From positions 1 through 64,000 of the forward strand of contig MNTL01000058.1 in the NCBI GenBank assembly GCA_001916965.1: DNA of 64,000 nucleotides, in the 5' to 3' direction. The notes below the pieces were generated by a model. It had not been told where the DNA came from, searched no databases, and worked only from the letters and a program-made list of their open reading frames with translations. This document shows positions 51,602 to 61,646 of this stretch, piece after piece. Position 1 is the first letter of the stretch, and every line of letters begins with the position of its first letter. Source of the DNA: Roseburia sp. CAG:10041_57 (GTDB taxonomy: Bacteria; Bacillota; Clostridia; Lachnospirales; Lachnospiraceae). A program made the position numbers and the translations under genes.

Positions 51602-53278
51602 TTGAAACAAAATAAAAAAGAAAATACATCAAAGCTTAAGATTATTCCTTTAGGAGGTCTTGAGCTGATTGGTATGAACATTACTGCCTTTGAGTATGAA
51701 GACAGTATTGTTGTAGTTGACTGCGGTCTGAGTTTCCCGGAAGATGATATGCTGGGCGTAGATCTGGTTATTCCTGATATTACGTATCTGAAGAATAACG
51801 CAGATAAGGTAAAGGGCTTTGTGATTACACATGGTCATGAAGACCATATTGGTGCACTTCCTTATGTATTGAAGGAACTCAATGTTCCTGTTTATGCAAC
51901 GAAGCTGACAATGGGAATTATAGAGAACAAGCTTACAGAGCACAATCTGATCCATAATGTCAGAAGAAAAGTTGTAAAATTTGGTCAGAGCATTAATCTT
52001 GGATGTTTTAGAATCGAATTTATTAAGACAAATCACAGTATTGTGGATGCAGCTGCACTGGCTATTTATTCTCCAGCCGGTATTGTAGTGCATACAGGAG
52101 ACTTTAAGGTAGATTATACGCCGGTATATGGTGATACGATTGATCTGCAGCGTTTTGCAGAGCTGGGTAAGAAGGGTGTACTGGCACTGCTTTGCGACAG
52201 TACGAATGCAGAGAGACCCGGATTTACACCATCAGAGAGAACGCTTGGCAGTGTGTTTGATACGCTGTTTGAAGAACATAAAAAGACGAGGATCATTATT
52301 GCAACCTTTGCATCCAATGTTGACCGTGTACAGCAGATCATTAACACCGCATATAAGTTTGGCAGGAAAGTAGTCGTGGAAGGAAGAAGTATGGTGAATA
52401 TCATAGAGACTGCTTCCAACCTGAACCGTATTAATATTCCTGAGAACACACTGATTGATATTGAGAAGCTGAAGAATTATCCGAGAGATAAGACAGTTAT
52501 CATCACAACCGGAAGCCAGGGTGAGAGTATGGCTGCACTCAGCCGTATGGCAAGTGGCATGCATAAGAAGATCTCTATCAGTCAGGGAGATACGGTTATC
52601 TTCTCCTCTAATCCTATTCCAGGAAATGAGAAGGCTGTAACCAAGGTAATCAATGAGCTTTGCAAGAAGGGCGCAGATGTTATTTTCCAGGATACTCATG
52701 TATCAGGACATGCGTGCCAGGAAGAGATCAAGCTGATCTATACATTGACCAAGCCTAAGTATGCAATTCCTGTCCATGGAGAATATAAGCATCTCAAGGC
52801 ACAGGCAAGAATTGCCTCAGAACTGGGCTATGATAAAGAGAACATCTTTATTTTAAGCTCCGGTGATGTATTGGAGCTGGATAATAATGGTGCAGCTGTA
52901 AAGGGTAAAGTACCGGTGGGCACAGTCCTTGTAGATGGTCTTGGTGTTGGTGATGTAGGAAATGTAGTACTGCGTGACAGACAGCATCTGGCAGAAGATG
53001 GTATTCTGATTGTGGTCATGTCACTGGATGGTGCAACAGGAGAATTACTGGCAGGACCGGATATCGTATCCAGGGGATTCGTCTATGTGAAAGAGTCGGA
53101 TGCATTGATGGATGAGGCACACAAGGTAATTGAAAAGGCAGTAACTACCTGTCTGAAGAAGAATGTAACAGACTGGGGTAAGATCAAGGGCAACATTAAG
53201 GATACTCTGGGTGAATTCGTATGGAAGAAGACAAAGAGAAGGCCTATGATCCTGCCGATCATTATGGAGATAGAGTAA
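51602..53278 (+). CDS. ribonuclease J
   Basis: 558 residues. Metallo-beta-lactamase/beta-CASP RNase: LKIIPLGGLELIGMNITAFE, zinc motif FVITHGHEDHIGALPYVL, LALLCDSTNAERPGFTPSER, VTKVINELCKKGADVIF and VHGEYKHLKAQARIA. It combines endonuclease and 5'-3' exonuclease activity in mRNA turnover and rRNA maturation. Whether it corresponds to J1 or J2 cannot be decided here. The start is a TTG at 51602 with GGAGG 6 nt upstream. Confidence 0.94.
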   Translation: MKQNKKENTSKLKIIPLGGLELIGMNITAFEYEDSIVVVDCGLSFPEDDMLGVDLVIPDITYLKNNADKVKGFVITHGHEDHIGALPYVLKELNVPVYATKLTMGIIENKLTEHNLIHNVRRKVVKFGQSINLGCFRIEFIKTNHSIVDAAALAIYSPAGIVVHTGDFKVDYTPVYGDTIDLQRFAELGKKGVLALLCDSTNAERPGFTPSERTLGSVFDTLFEEHKKTRIIIATFASNVDRVQQIINTAYKFGRKVVVEGRSMVNIIETASNLNRINIPENTLIDIEKLKNYPRDKTVIITTGSQGESMAALSRMASGMHKKISISQGDTVIFSSNPIPGNEKAVTKVINELCKKGADVIFQDTHVSGHACQEEIKLIYTLTKPKYAIPVHGEYKHLKAQARIASELGYDKENIFILSSGDVLELDNNGAAVKGKVPVGTVLVDGLGVGDVGNVVLRDRQHLAEDGILIVVMSLDGATGELLAGPDIVSRGFVYVKESDALMDEAHKVIEKAVTTCLKKNVTDWGKIKGNIKDTLGEFVWKKTKRRPMILPIIMEIE

Positions 53279-53303
53279 GCAGTATCAGCATGGAGGAGAC
53301 AGT

Positions 53304-53693
53304 ATGGATGTAAAGCAGCTTTTAGGTGCGATTACCGCAATGATCGCTAAGATTGCCATTGCAGCAGCCGTCATTGTTGTTGTATTTAAGCTGGCCGTAG
53401 GTGCTTATGATTTTGGGTTCCAGGTATTTGCAGACATTCCGAAAGATGAAGGAGACGGAAGAACCGTCAATGTGACTGTATCAGAAGGTCAGGACAGCAA
53501 GGATGTAGGCAAATTACTGGAGAACAAAGGACTGATTGATAATGCGACGGTATTCTATGTGCAGGAAGCATTGTCAGAATATAAAGACGAGATCAAGCCC
53601 GGTACGTATGAATTGAATACAGCCATGTCTGTAGAGGAAATGTTAGAGACTATGTGCGCAGCAGATGAGGCAGAAACGGAGGAGGGCAATTGA
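53304..53693 (+). CDS. MltG-like N-terminal membrane protein, lacking the catalytic domain
   Basis: 129 residues: one membrane helix (IAAAVIVVVFKLAVG) and an external LysM-like segment (VNVTVSEGQDSKDVGKLLEN, NKGLIDNATVFYVQEAL, EIKPGTYELNTAMSVEEMLE) as found in the N-terminal part of the endolytic transglycosylase MltG/YceG. The catalytic YceG domain (another ~200 residues) is absent and no frameshifted remainder follows. In Bacillus the full mltG (yrrL) precedes yrrM at this very position, so this is the shortened orthologue. The stop overlaps the next start (TTGA). Confidence 0.8.
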   Translation: MDVKQLLGAITAMIAKIAIAAAVIVVVFKLAVGAYDFGFQVFADIPKDEGDGRTVNVTVSEGQDSKDVGKLLENKGLIDNATVFYVQEALSEYKDEIKPGTYELNTAMSVEEMLETMCAADEAETEEGN

Positions 53694-54334
53694 TCGCAGA
53701 TGAAAGAATGATGACTTTTATCCATTCCTTTGATTCCGGGAATCCGCCTTATCTGTATGAGCTTGAGAAATATGCAAGAGAAACCAATGTACCGATCGTC
53801 AGACCGCAGATGCAGAGTCTGTTAAAGTTTCTGCTGACCTGGGGCAGACCCATGAAAATTCTGGAGGTAGGAACGGCCATTGGTTTTTCTGCGTTATTGA
53901 TGAGTGAGTATGCACCGCAGGGGTGTCATATTACAACGATAGAGAAGTACGAGAAGAGGATTCCTCTGGCAAAGGAGAACTTTAAAAAGGCAGGAAAAGA
54001 AGATAAGATCACGCTGTTAGAGGGTGATGCGGTAGAAATACTGGCTGATATGCAGGAGACCTTTGATTTTATATTTATGGATGCTGCAAAGGGACAGTAC
54101 ATTCATTTCCTGCCGGATATTTTAAGACTGCTGGAACCCGGTGGTCTTCTGGTATCTGATAATATTTTACAGGATGGAGATATTGTAGAGTCCAAGTATG
54201 CGGTAACGAGACGTAACCGCACAATCCATAACAGAATGCGGGAATATCTGTATGCGCTGACGCATCATGAGGAACTGGAGACAGTAATCCTGCCGGTGGC
54301 AGATGGCGTGACTCTATCCACAAAGAAAATGTGA
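53690..54334 (+). CDS. trmR: tRNA 5-hydroxyuridine methyltransferase TrmR-like
   Basis: 214 residues. Class I SAM methyltransferase of the YrrM/O-methyltransferase family 3: LEVGTAIGFSALLMSEYAP (SAM motif), TTIEKYEKRIPLAKENFKKA, DFIFMDAAKGQYIHFLPDIL and LLVSDNILQDG. The Bacillus orthologue methylates 5-hydroxyuridine at tRNA wobble position 34. TTG 53690 has GGAGGAGGG upstream and overlaps the previous stop. The U32 gene follows as in Bacillus. Confidence 0.9.
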   Translation: MIADERMMTFIHSFDSGNPPYLYELEKYARETNVPIVRPQMQSLLKFLLTWGRPMKILEVGTAIGFSALLMSEYAPQGCHITTIEKYEKRIPLAKENFKKAGKEDKITLLEGDAVEILADMQETFDFIFMDAAKGQYIHFLPDILRLLEPGGLLVSDNILQDGDIVESKYAVTRRNRTIHNRMREYLYALTHHEELETVILPVADGVTLSTKKM

Positions 54335-54368
54335 CTTTGACTGGAAATATACAGGTCACTGAAAGGGC

Positions 54369-55613
54369 ATGGTTATTAGAATGAGAAGAGAAAAACCGGA
54401 ATTGCTGGTTCCTGCCAGCAGCCTGGAGGTATTAAAAACAGCTGTTATTTTTGGCGCTGATGCAGTATATATTGGTGGAGAAGCATTTGGACTTCGTGCA
54501 AAAGCCAAGAATTTCTCCATGGAAGATATGGCAGCAGGCATTGCTTTTGCGCATGAGCATGGTGTGAAGGTGTATGTGACAGCGAACATTCTGGCACATA
54601 ATGATGATCTGGAGGGCGCAAGAGCATATTTTAACGAATTAAAAGAGATGAAACCGGACGCGTTGATCATTTCTGATCCGGGTATGTTCATGATCGCGAA
54701 GGAAGTCTGTCCTGAGATTGAGATTCATATATCAACACAGGCTAACAATACGAACTATCAGACATATCTGTTCTGGTGGCAGCAGGGAGCCAGGAGAGTA
54801 GTATCTGCAAGAGAACTTTCTCTGAAAGAAATCGCCGAAATCAGGAAGCATATCCCGGATGAAATGGAGATTGAGAGCTTCATTCATGGTGCAATGTGTA
54901 TCTCCTATTCAGGCAGATGCCTTTTATCCAATTATTTCACGGGAAGAGATGCCAACCAGGGTGCGTGTACACATCCCTGCCGCTGGAAATATGCGGTCGT
55001 GGAAGAAAAACGCCCCGGAGAATATCTGCCGGTCTATGAGAATGAGAGAGGTACCTATATCTTCAACTCCAAGGATCTGTGCATGATCGAGCATATCCCT
55101 GAAATCATAGAAGCGGGAATTGACAGTCTCAAGATCGAAGGCAGAATGAAGACCGCCTTGTATGTGGCATGTGTGGCAAGGACTTATCGTAAGGCTATTG
55201 ATGATTATCTGGAATCACCAGAGAAATATCAGGCGAATATGGACTGGTATCGTGCGGAAATTGCAAAGTGTACCTACAGACAGTTCACGACGGGCTTCTA
55301 TTTTGGCAAGCCAAGTGAAGAGACGCAGATTTATGACAATAACACATATGTGAATGAATATATTTATCTTGGAATCGTAGAATCCATAGATGAGAGAGAA
55401 TTTGCCAGGTTCGAGCAGCGCAACAAGTTCTGCGTAGGTGATACAATCGAGATCATGAAGCCGGATGGAAGCAATGTAGAAGCAAAAGTACTTGGTATGT
55501 ATAACGAAGAGGGAGAAGCAGTAGAGAGCTGTCCTCACTCCAAGCAGGTATTGTATGTGCAGCTGGATGTCACTCCACAGCAATACGACCTCATGCGTGT
55601 TAAGGCAAATTAG
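54369..55613 (+). CDS. peptidase U32 family protein, TrhP-like tRNA hydroxylation factor
   Basis: 414 residues. U32 signature: ELLVPASSLEVLKTAVIFGA, DAVYIGGEAFGLRAKAKNFS, IHISTQANNTNY, ESFIHGAMCISYSGRCLLSN, NQGACTHPCRWKY and DSLKIEGRMKTALYVA. The Cys residues probably hold an Fe-S cluster. In Bacillus the U32 proteins YrrN/YrrO (TrhP1/TrhP2), encoded after yrrM, are needed to make 5-hydroxyuridine at tRNA position 34, which TrmR then methylates. Here a single U32 gene fills that slot. The start may instead be ATG 54381; neither has an ideal ribosome site. Confidence 0.92.
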   Translation: MVIRMRREKPELLVPASSLEVLKTAVIFGADAVYIGGEAFGLRAKAKNFSMEDMAAGIAFAHEHGVKVYVTANILAHNDDLEGARAYFNELKEMKPDALIISDPGMFMIAKEVCPEIEIHISTQANNTNYQTYLFWWQQGARRVVSARELSLKEIAEIRKHIPDEMEIESFIHGAMCISYSGRCLLSNYFTGRDANQGACTHPCRWKYAVVEEKRPGEYLPVYENERGTYIFNSKDLCMIEHIPEIIEAGIDSLKIEGRMKTALYVACVARTYRKAIDDYLESPEKYQANMDWYRAEIAKCTYRQFTTGFYFGKPSEETQIYDNNTYVNEYIYLGIVESIDEREFARFEQRNKFCVGDTIEIMKPDGSNVEAKVLGMYNEEGEAVESCPHSKQVLYVQLDVTPQQYDLMRVKAN

Positions 55614-55623
55614 ATAAAAGAAG

Positions 55624-55665
55624 CAGTGCATTTTAAACAAAATTGAAATGTGCTGTTTTTTTATT
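55624..55665 (+). terminator. terminator after the U32 gene
   Basis: CAGTGCATTT pairs with AAATGTGCTG (two G-T pairs) across a 12-nt loop and is followed by TTTTTTT. Confidence 0.75.
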
Positions 55666-55806
55666 GTGCAAAATGTTTATAGGAATATGCTACAAAAATT
55701 AACATTGTGTAGTATTTACTGCTGTGCAATATAGCGGTTAATATGATATGATAAAACAGATGAAATATTTCACAATTTCTTGATACCGAAAGTGAGGAAG
55801 AAGATA

Positions 55807-57918
55807 ATGAGCGAACTGCTTAATGTTGAAGAATTATTCGCATCCAATGTATTTACAGTAGCCAAGATGAGAGAAAGGCTGCCTAAGAAAGTATTTCAGG
55901 AAGTAATCCGTGTTATGGAGCACGGAGGAGAGCTTTCCATGGCGACGGCAGATGTAGTGGCAAAGGCAATGAAGGACTGGGCTGTTGAGCATGGTGCAAC
56001 CCATTATACACACTGGTTCCAGCCACTGACAGGCATTACAGCTGAGAAACATGATGCATTTGTAACACATCCTGACGAAGAAGGAAAAATGCTTATGGAT
56101 TTTTCCGGAAAAGAACTCATCAAAGGCGAATCTGACGCTTCTTCTTTCCCATCTGGAGGACTTCGTGCGACTTTTGAAGCAAGAGGTTATACAGCATGGG
56201 ATATCACATCTCCGGCATTTTTGAAGGAATCTGCATGTGGCGTGATCCTGTGTATCCCCACTGCTTTCTGTTCTTACACAGGTGAAGCCCTGGATAAGAA
56301 AACCCCATTATTAAGATCCATGGAAGCATTGAATGAACAGGCACTTCGTATCGTGCGTTTATTTGGCAATACAGAGGCTACAAAGGTTACTGCCAGCGTA
56401 GGCGCAGAGCAGGAATATTTCCTGGTGGATAAAGATCTGTTCCTGCAAAGAAAAGACTTGATGTTTGCAGGCCGTACTTTGTTCGGTGCTCCCGCTCCTA
56501 AGGGACAGGAGATGGAAGATCACTATTTTGGTGTTATCAGAGAGCGTGTCGGCGCCTACATGAAGGACTTGAATGAGGAATTGTGGAAATTAGGTGTTAC
56601 GGCAAAAACGCAGCACAATGAGGTAGCACCCGCACAGCATGAGCTGGCGCCTATTTATGAGACTGCCAATATTGCGGTAGACCATAATCAGCTGGTTATG
56701 GAAGCTATGAAGAGAGTTGCGGTAAAGCATAACATGAGATGTCTGCTTCATGAGAAGCCATATGAAGGTGTGAGCGGTTCCGGCAAGCATGATAACTGGT
56801 CCATTACTACAGACAATGGAATCAATATGTTAGATCCGGGTGACACACCGAATGAAAATATTCAGTTCCTGCTGGTTCTTGCTTGTATCATGAAAGCAGT
56901 CGATACACACGCTGACCTGCTTCGCCAGTCCGCAGCTGATGTAGGAAATGACAGAAGATTGGGTGCAAGTGAAGCACCTCCAGTTATTATCTCCATTTTC
57001 CTTGGTGAACAGCTGGAGGATGTGGTAAAGCAGCTGGTTGAGACAGGTGTAGCATCCAGTGCCAAGAAGGGAGAGAAGCTGGCAACAGGTGTATCCACGC
57101 TTCCTGATTTTGTAAAAGATGCAACAGACAGAAACAGAACGTCACCTTTTGCTTTTACAGGAAATAAATTTGAATTCAGAACAGTAGGTTCTTCTGACTC
57201 TATTGCTTCTCCAAATACAACGATTAATGCTATTGTTGCAGAGGCTTTCTGCGAAGCAGCTGACCGTCTGGAAAAGGCAGAGGACTTCGATATGGCAGTA
57301 CATGATCTGATCAAGGAATATATGACCAAGCATCAGAGAATCCTGTTCAGTGGAAATGGTTATTCTAAAGAATGGTATGAGGAAGCCATGAGAAGAGGAC
57401 TTCCTAATATCCAGTCCACAATAGAAGCAGCACCTACCCTGACAACAGATAAAGCAGTGAAGCTCTTCGAGAAGTTTGGTATCTTCACCAGAGTAGAGTT
57501 GGAGTCCAGAGAAGAGATCATTTATGAAACCTACGCAAAGACTATCAATATCGAAGCGCTGACAATGATCGATATGGCAGGAAAGGACATCATTCCCGCA
57601 GTTGCAGCATACACCGGAGAGCTGGCAAATACCGTAGTGACTGTAAAAGAAGCCGGTGCACCTGCCACAGCCCAGACAGAGCTGTTGGTTGAAGTAGACA
57701 GTCTCCTTGCCGAGGCTAAGAAAGCTCTGAAACATCTGGAAGAGTGCACAGTCCATGCGAACAAGATCGAGAATGCCAAGGAAAGAGCATTCTACTACAA
57801 GGATGTTGTAGATGTTGCCATGACCGCATTAAGAAAACCCGTCGATAAACTCGAAATGCTCGTTGACAGCGACATCTGGCCCATGCCTACCTATGGGGAG
57901 CTGATGTTCGAGATCTGA
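55807..57918 (+). CDS. glnN: glutamine synthetase type III, first copy
   Basis: 703 residues, the size of GSIII (about 700, against ~450 for GSI). It forms glutamine from glutamate, ammonia and ATP. Family blocks: [75 protein letters not shown] and [23 protein letters not shown] 55807 follows GAGGAAGAAG. It is closely similar throughout to the copy 331 nt downstream; differences concentrate at ~395-420 and the C-terminal ~60 residues. Confidence 0.96.
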   Translation: MSELLNVEELFASNVFTVAKMRERLPKKVFQEVIRVMEHGGELSMATADVVAKAMKDWAVEHGATHYTHWFQPLTGITAEKHDAFVTHPDEEGKMLMDFSGKELIKGESDASSFPSGGLRATFEARGYTAWDITSPAFLKESACGVILCIPTAFCSYTGEALDKKTPLLRSMEALNEQALRIVRLFGNTEATKVTASVGAEQEYFLVDKDLFLQRKDLMFAGRTLFGAPAPKGQEMEDHYFGVIRERVGAYMKDLNEELWKLGVTAKTQHNEVAPAQHELAPIYETANIAVDHNQLVMEAMKRVAVKHNMRCLLHEKPYEGVSGSGKHDNWSITTDNGINMLDPGDTPNENIQFLLVLACIMKAVDTHADLLRQSAADVGNDRRLGASEAPPVIISIFLGEQLEDVVKQLVETGVASSAKKGEKLATGVSTLPDFVKDATDRNRTSPFAFTGNKFEFRTVGSSDSIASPNTTINAIVAEAFCEAADRLEKAEDFDMAVHDLIKEYMTKHQRILFSGNGYSKEWYEEAMRRGLPNIQSTIEAAPTLTTDKAVKLFEKFGIFTRVELESREEIIYETYAKTINIEALTMIDMAGKDIIPAVAAYTGELANTVVTVKEAGAPATAQTELLVEVDSLLAEAKKALKHLEECTVHANKIENAKERAFYYKDVVDVAMTALRKPVDKLEMLVDSDIWPMPTYGELMFEI

Positions 57919-57923
57919 TGAAG

Positions 57924-58055
57924 CAATGCAATCATGTAAGGAATTCCCTGTTCATGCTCGCATGAGACAGGGAAGTTCCTTACATGATTATAGTGCGAAG
58001 CACGCGACCGAGAAGAAGCACGAAGTGCGTATTCGAGGTCGGCATTGTGCAGTAA
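57924..58055. repeat. large structured palindrome between the two glnN genes
   Basis: AATCATGTAAGGAA-TTCCCTGT and ACAGGGAA-GTTCCTTACATGATT (57934-57992) form a long hairpin. It is followed by short hairpins GTGC-GAA-GCAC and GCAC-GAA-GTGC flanked by CGACC/GGTCG. GCAATGC (57924-57930) and GCATTGT bracket the whole. It is unrelated in sequence to the repeat family at 1.5, 41.6 and 45.2 kb. Confidence 0.6.
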
Positions 58056-58079
58056 AATACAAAAAAATAAAATTTCCTA

Positions 58080-58108
58080 TTGATTTTTTAAAAGCAATCA
58101 GTTATGAT
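58080..58108 (+). promoter_or_regulatory. promoter of the second glnN gene
   Basis: TTGATT at 58080-58085, 17-nt spacer, TATGAT at 58103-58108. It lies upstream of the leader terminator at 58143. Confidence 0.55.
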
Positions 58109-58142
58109 ATGCCTAACAAGTGAATAAACGAGTTAAAGAACA

Positions 58143-58179
58143 AAGGTGTTCCAAAAGTATTTTTGGGACACCTTTTTGC
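58143..58179 (+). terminator. terminator in the leader of the second glnN gene
   Basis: AAAGGTGT-T-CC-AAAA pairs with TTTT-GG-G-ACACCTTT around a short loop, followed by TTTTTG. It sits between the promoter at 58080 and the gene at 58250, so it can act as an attenuator as well as ending upstream transcripts. Confidence 0.75.
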
Positions 58180-58249
58180 GTATTCAAAAGTTTTACCGGG
58201 TATGCAGGGCAAATGAAAAAGGAACATATAAGGAAAGCGAGGAAATAAA

Positions 58250-60361
58250 ATGAGCGAACTATTAAACGTGGAAGACATTTTTGCATCCAAAGTATTTACT
58301 GTTGCAAAGATGAGAGAAAGACTTCCTAAAAAAGTATTCCAGGAAGTAACCAGAGTCATGGAACATGGCGGTGAGCTGTCAATGGCAGCAGCAGATGTCG
58401 TTGCAAAGGCAATGAAGGACTGGGCTGTTGAGAATGGTGCAACACATTATACACACTGGTTCCAGCCTCTGACAGGTATTACTGCTGAGAAGCATGATTC
58501 TTTTATTACACATCCGGACAGCGAAGGCAGAATGTTAATGGAGTTCTCCGGTAAAGAGCTGATTAAGGGTGAACCTGACGCATCTTCTTTCCCTTCAGGC
58601 GGTCTTCGTGCCACCTTTGAAGCAAGAGGATATACAGCATGGGATATTACTTCTCCTGCATTCTTAAAAGAATCCGGATGCGGCACAATCCTTTGCATTC
58701 CTACAGCATTCTGCTCTTATACAGGTGAAGCACTTGATAAGAAGACTCCACTTCTTCGTTCCATGGAAGCATTAAGTGAGCAGGCACTCCGTATCGTAAG
58801 ATTATTTGGCAATACAGAGGCGAATAAGGTTACAGCGTCTGTAGGACCTGAGCAGGAATATTTCCTGGTAGATAAAGATCTGTATATGCAGAGAAAAGAC
58901 CTTATGTTTGCGGGACGTACACTGTTTGGTGCTCCGGCTCCTAAGGGACAGGAAATGGAAGACCATTACTTTGGTGTCATCAAAGAGCGTGTTGGTGAAT
59001 ACATGAAGGATCTGAACCTGGAGCTGTGGAAGCTTGGTGTTACAGCTAAGACACAGCATAACGAGGTTGCTCCTGCACAGCACGAATTGGCACCTATCTA
59101 TGAGACAGCTAATATCGCAGTAGACCACAACCAGTTAGTTATGGAGGCTATGAAGAGAGTTGCTTATAAGCATGATTTAAGATGTCTGCTTCATGAGAAA
59201 CCATATGCCGGTGTAAATGGTTCCGGTAAACATGACAACTGGTCTATCACAACAGATAATGGTGTGAACTTACTTGATCCGGGTGATACACCAAATAAGA
59301 ATATTCAGTTCCTGTTAGTACTTGCCTGCATCTTAAAGGCAGTAGATGTTCACGCAGACCTGCTTCGTCAGAGTGCATCTGATGTTGGTAACGATCACAG
59401 ACTTGGCGCTAATGAAGCACCTCCAGCAATCATTTCTGTTTTCCTTGGCGAGCAGCTTGAGGATGTTGTAAAGCAGTTGATTGAGACTGGTGATGCAGCT
59501 AAGGTTAAGGAAGGCGGTAAGCTTTTAACAGGTGTATCTACACTTCCTGACCTGCAGAAGGATGCTACAGACAGAAACAGAACTTCACCTTTTGCTTTCA
59601 CGGGTAATAAGTTCGAGTTCCGTATGGTTGGTAGTGCAGACTCTATCGCAAGCCCTAATACAACACTGAATGCGATCGTTGCAGAAGCTTTCTGTGAAGC
59701 AGCAGACATTCTGGAAAAGGCAGACGATTTCGATATGGCTGTACATGATCTGATCAAGGAATACCTGACTGAGCATCAGAGAATCATCTTTAACGGAAAC
59801 GGCTATTCAGATGAATGGGTAGCAGAGGCAGAGAGAAGAGGACTTCCTAACATCAAGTCCATGATTGAGGCAGCTCCTACTCTGACAACAGATAAGGCAG
59901 TGAAGTTATTCGAGAAGTTCCATATCTTTACAAAGGTAGAACTGGAATCCCGTGAAGAGATCATTTACGAGACATATGCTAAGACAATCAATATCGAAGC
60001 ATTGACTATGATCGACATGGCTGGTAAGGACATCATCCCGGCAGTATCTGCTTATACAGGAGATCTTGCTAATACAGTACTGGCAGTGAAGGAAGCAGGT
60101 GCTACGGCTTCTACACAGGTAGAATTACTGAAGAAGGTAGATGGCTTACTGACAGAGGCACAGGCTGCACTTGAGACTTTACAGGCTGAGACAGCTAAGG
60201 CGTCTGCAATCGAAGATGTGAAAGCACAGGCATTCTACTACAAGGATACTGTTAAGGCTGCTATGGATGCATTACGTGCACCTGTAGATAAGCTGGAAAT
60301 GGTAGTTGACAGCGATATCTGGCCTATGCCTACATACGGCGAATTAATGTTTGAAGTATAA
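58250..60361 (+). CDS. glnN: glutamine synthetase type III, second copy
   Basis: 703 residues, same length as the first copy and the same sequence through nearly all active-site blocks ([54 protein letters not shown]). It differs near 395-420 ([20 protein letters not shown]) and at the C-terminus. Its codon choice leans more to preferred codons than copy 1, suggesting high expression. ATG 58250 is preceded by AAGCGAGGAA. It has its own promoter and a leader terminator. Confidence 0.96.
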   Translation: MSELLNVEDIFASKVFTVAKMRERLPKKVFQEVTRVMEHGGELSMAAADVVAKAMKDWAVENGATHYTHWFQPLTGITAEKHDSFITHPDSEGRMLMEFSGKELIKGEPDASSFPSGGLRATFEARGYTAWDITSPAFLKESGCGTILCIPTAFCSYTGEALDKKTPLLRSMEALSEQALRIVRLFGNTEANKVTASVGPEQEYFLVDKDLYMQRKDLMFAGRTLFGAPAPKGQEMEDHYFGVIKERVGEYMKDLNLELWKLGVTAKTQHNEVAPAQHELAPIYETANIAVDHNQLVMEAMKRVAYKHDLRCLLHEKPYAGVNGSGKHDNWSITTDNGVNLLDPGDTPNKNIQFLLVLACILKAVDVHADLLRQSASDVGNDHRLGANEAPPAIISVFLGEQLEDVVKQLIETGDAAKVKEGGKLLTGVSTLPDLQKDATDRNRTSPFAFTGNKFEFRMVGSADSIASPNTTLNAIVAEAFCEAADILEKADDFDMAVHDLIKEYLTEHQRIIFNGNGYSDEWVAEAERRGLPNIKSMIEAAPTLTTDKAVKLFEKFHIFTKVELESREEIIYETYAKTINIEALTMIDMAGKDIIPAVSAYTGDLANTVLAVKEAGATASTQVELLKKVDGLLTEAQAALETLQAETAKASAIEDVKAQAFYYKDTVKAAMDALRAPVDKLEMVVDSDIWPMPTYGELMFEV

Positions 60362-60376
60362 AAATAAGATGATATT

Positions 60377-60418
60377 ATAAAAGGCGTTTTACAGTGAGAA
60401 CTGTAGAACGCCTTTTGT
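60377..60418 (+). terminator. terminator after the second glnN gene
   Basis: AAAGGCGTTTTACAGT and ACTGTAGAACGCCTTTT form a long stem closed by GAGA, followed by TTGTTG. Confidence 0.85.
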
Positions 60419-60528
60419 TGTCTGCAGTGTTTTGGGAAAAGAACAAAGGGAACGCTTGAAAAAGTATTTTCCATGAGCCATAATAGCAACTGATGTTTTA
60501 TAATGAAATAAAAATAAAGAGGAAGATT

Positions 60529-61515
60529 ATGAAAAAGAAAAAAGAGCGGCTTATGGCTGTGGATAATATGAAGGCATTTCTGATAGGGTGCGTTGTATTA
60601 GGGCATTTGTGCGAAGTAATCAAGTTCCCATACAGTTCATACCTCTATCTGTTGATTTATTCCTTCCATATGCCGGCATTTGTGTTTTTATCGGGATTTT
60701 GCAGCAGTAGGGAAGTACACTATGATAAGATTGCAAGAAACTATGTGTATCCGTATGTGGTATTTCAGATTTTGTATGTATTATTTGACCGCATTGTATT
60801 AAAGCATGACAGCGATATGCAGTTCGTGAAACCATACTGGTTATTATGGTATCTGCTGGCGCTGGTAATATGGAATTTACTGATTCCTTTTGTTGTGACT
60901 GATTCACGAAAGAAAAGAGCTGTGATCATGACAGCGGCTGTAGCCATGGCACTGCTGGCTGGATTTGATGAGAATATTGGATATTACATGAGCTTATCCA
61001 GAATTATTGTCTTTTTCCCATTCTTTCTGGCGGGCTTATATAGCCAGGAATATGGCAGATTCGTGTTTCCACAGTGCTTTGGAGAAAGCGCCGGCCATAA
61101 ACAGCTGTTGAGAATTACTGCAGCAACGGCAGCTATAGGCATTGCGGTAATTTTATTTGAATACCGAAAGGGAATCAAGGTATCCTGGCTGTATCAGGCG
61201 GCTGCCTATGAGAAATGGCATTATAACGTGGTAATCAGGCTGGGAGCGATTATCTGTGCAGTTCTGCTCATCCATTTTCTGTGTGTATGTATGCCAAACC
61301 GCACAATCCCCTTTGTAACCAAGCTGGGACAGAATACCATGCCGGTATTTCTGCTTCATGGGTTCGTAATCAGGTTATTGAAGTATTATCCGGTTCCTGC
61401 AATGAAGCAGTATCCGGTTCTGTGCAGTGTATTACTTATTGTCGTATTACTGGCAGTATTATCCAGTAAAGCGGTAAAGAAATTATGCAGGCCGATATTG
61501 TATTATCCGTTTTAA
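60529..61515 (+). CDS. acyltransferase 3 family membrane protein
   Basis: 328 residues with about ten membrane helices. Typical opening of the acyltransferase 3 family: MAVDNMKAFLIGCVVLGHLC with the conserved His, then IYSFHMPAFVFLSGFCSSRE. Members O-acetylate sugars of surface polysaccharides, peptidoglycan or antibiotics (OatA, fucose 4-O-acetylase). The acceptor is unknown and there is no sugar-polymer gene nearby. ATG 60529 follows AGAGGAAG; an upstream in-frame TTG-like region lacks a ribosome site. Confidence 0.9.
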   Translation: MKKKKERLMAVDNMKAFLIGCVVLGHLCEVIKFPYSSYLYLLIYSFHMPAFVFLSGFCSSREVHYDKIARNYVYPYVVFQILYVLFDRIVLKHDSDMQFVKPYWLLWYLLALVIWNLLIPFVVTDSRKKRAVIMTAAVAMALLAGFDENIGYYMSLSRIIVFFPFFLAGLYSQEYGRFVFPQCFGESAGHKQLLRITAATAAIGIAVILFEYRKGIKVSWLYQAAAYEKWHYNVVIRLGAIICAVLLIHFLCVCMPNRTIPFVTKLGQNTMPVFLLHGFVIRLLKYYPVPAMKQYPVLCSVLLIVVLLAVLSSKAVKKLCRPILYYPF

Positions 61516-61531
61516 AACAATACAGATTAAT

Positions 61532-61596
61532 TTTACATAGATTTTACATGAAAAAGGTAATTTTTTTTACACAAAAATGATATTATATCGTATAAT
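61532..61596 (+). promoter_or_regulatory. Pho-box-like repeats and promoter of the Na/Pi transporter gene
   Basis: TTTACA occurs at 61532-61537 and 61543-61548 with 5 bp between them, matching the PhoP direct-repeat format TT(A/T/C)A(C/T)A spaced 5. A third TTTACA is at 61566-61571. TATAAT at 61591-61596 is the likely -10. Phosphate control is inferred. Confidence 0.55.
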
Positions 61597-61646
61597 TAGG
61601 TTGAATTGGATAAAGCATGTAAAATAATTATCGAAGGAGACCTATT

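Noticed and set aside
57926..58123. Open frame between the two glutamine synthetase genes as a small protein gene.
   Set aside because: It runs through the palindromic element, has no ribosome site and an implausible composition.
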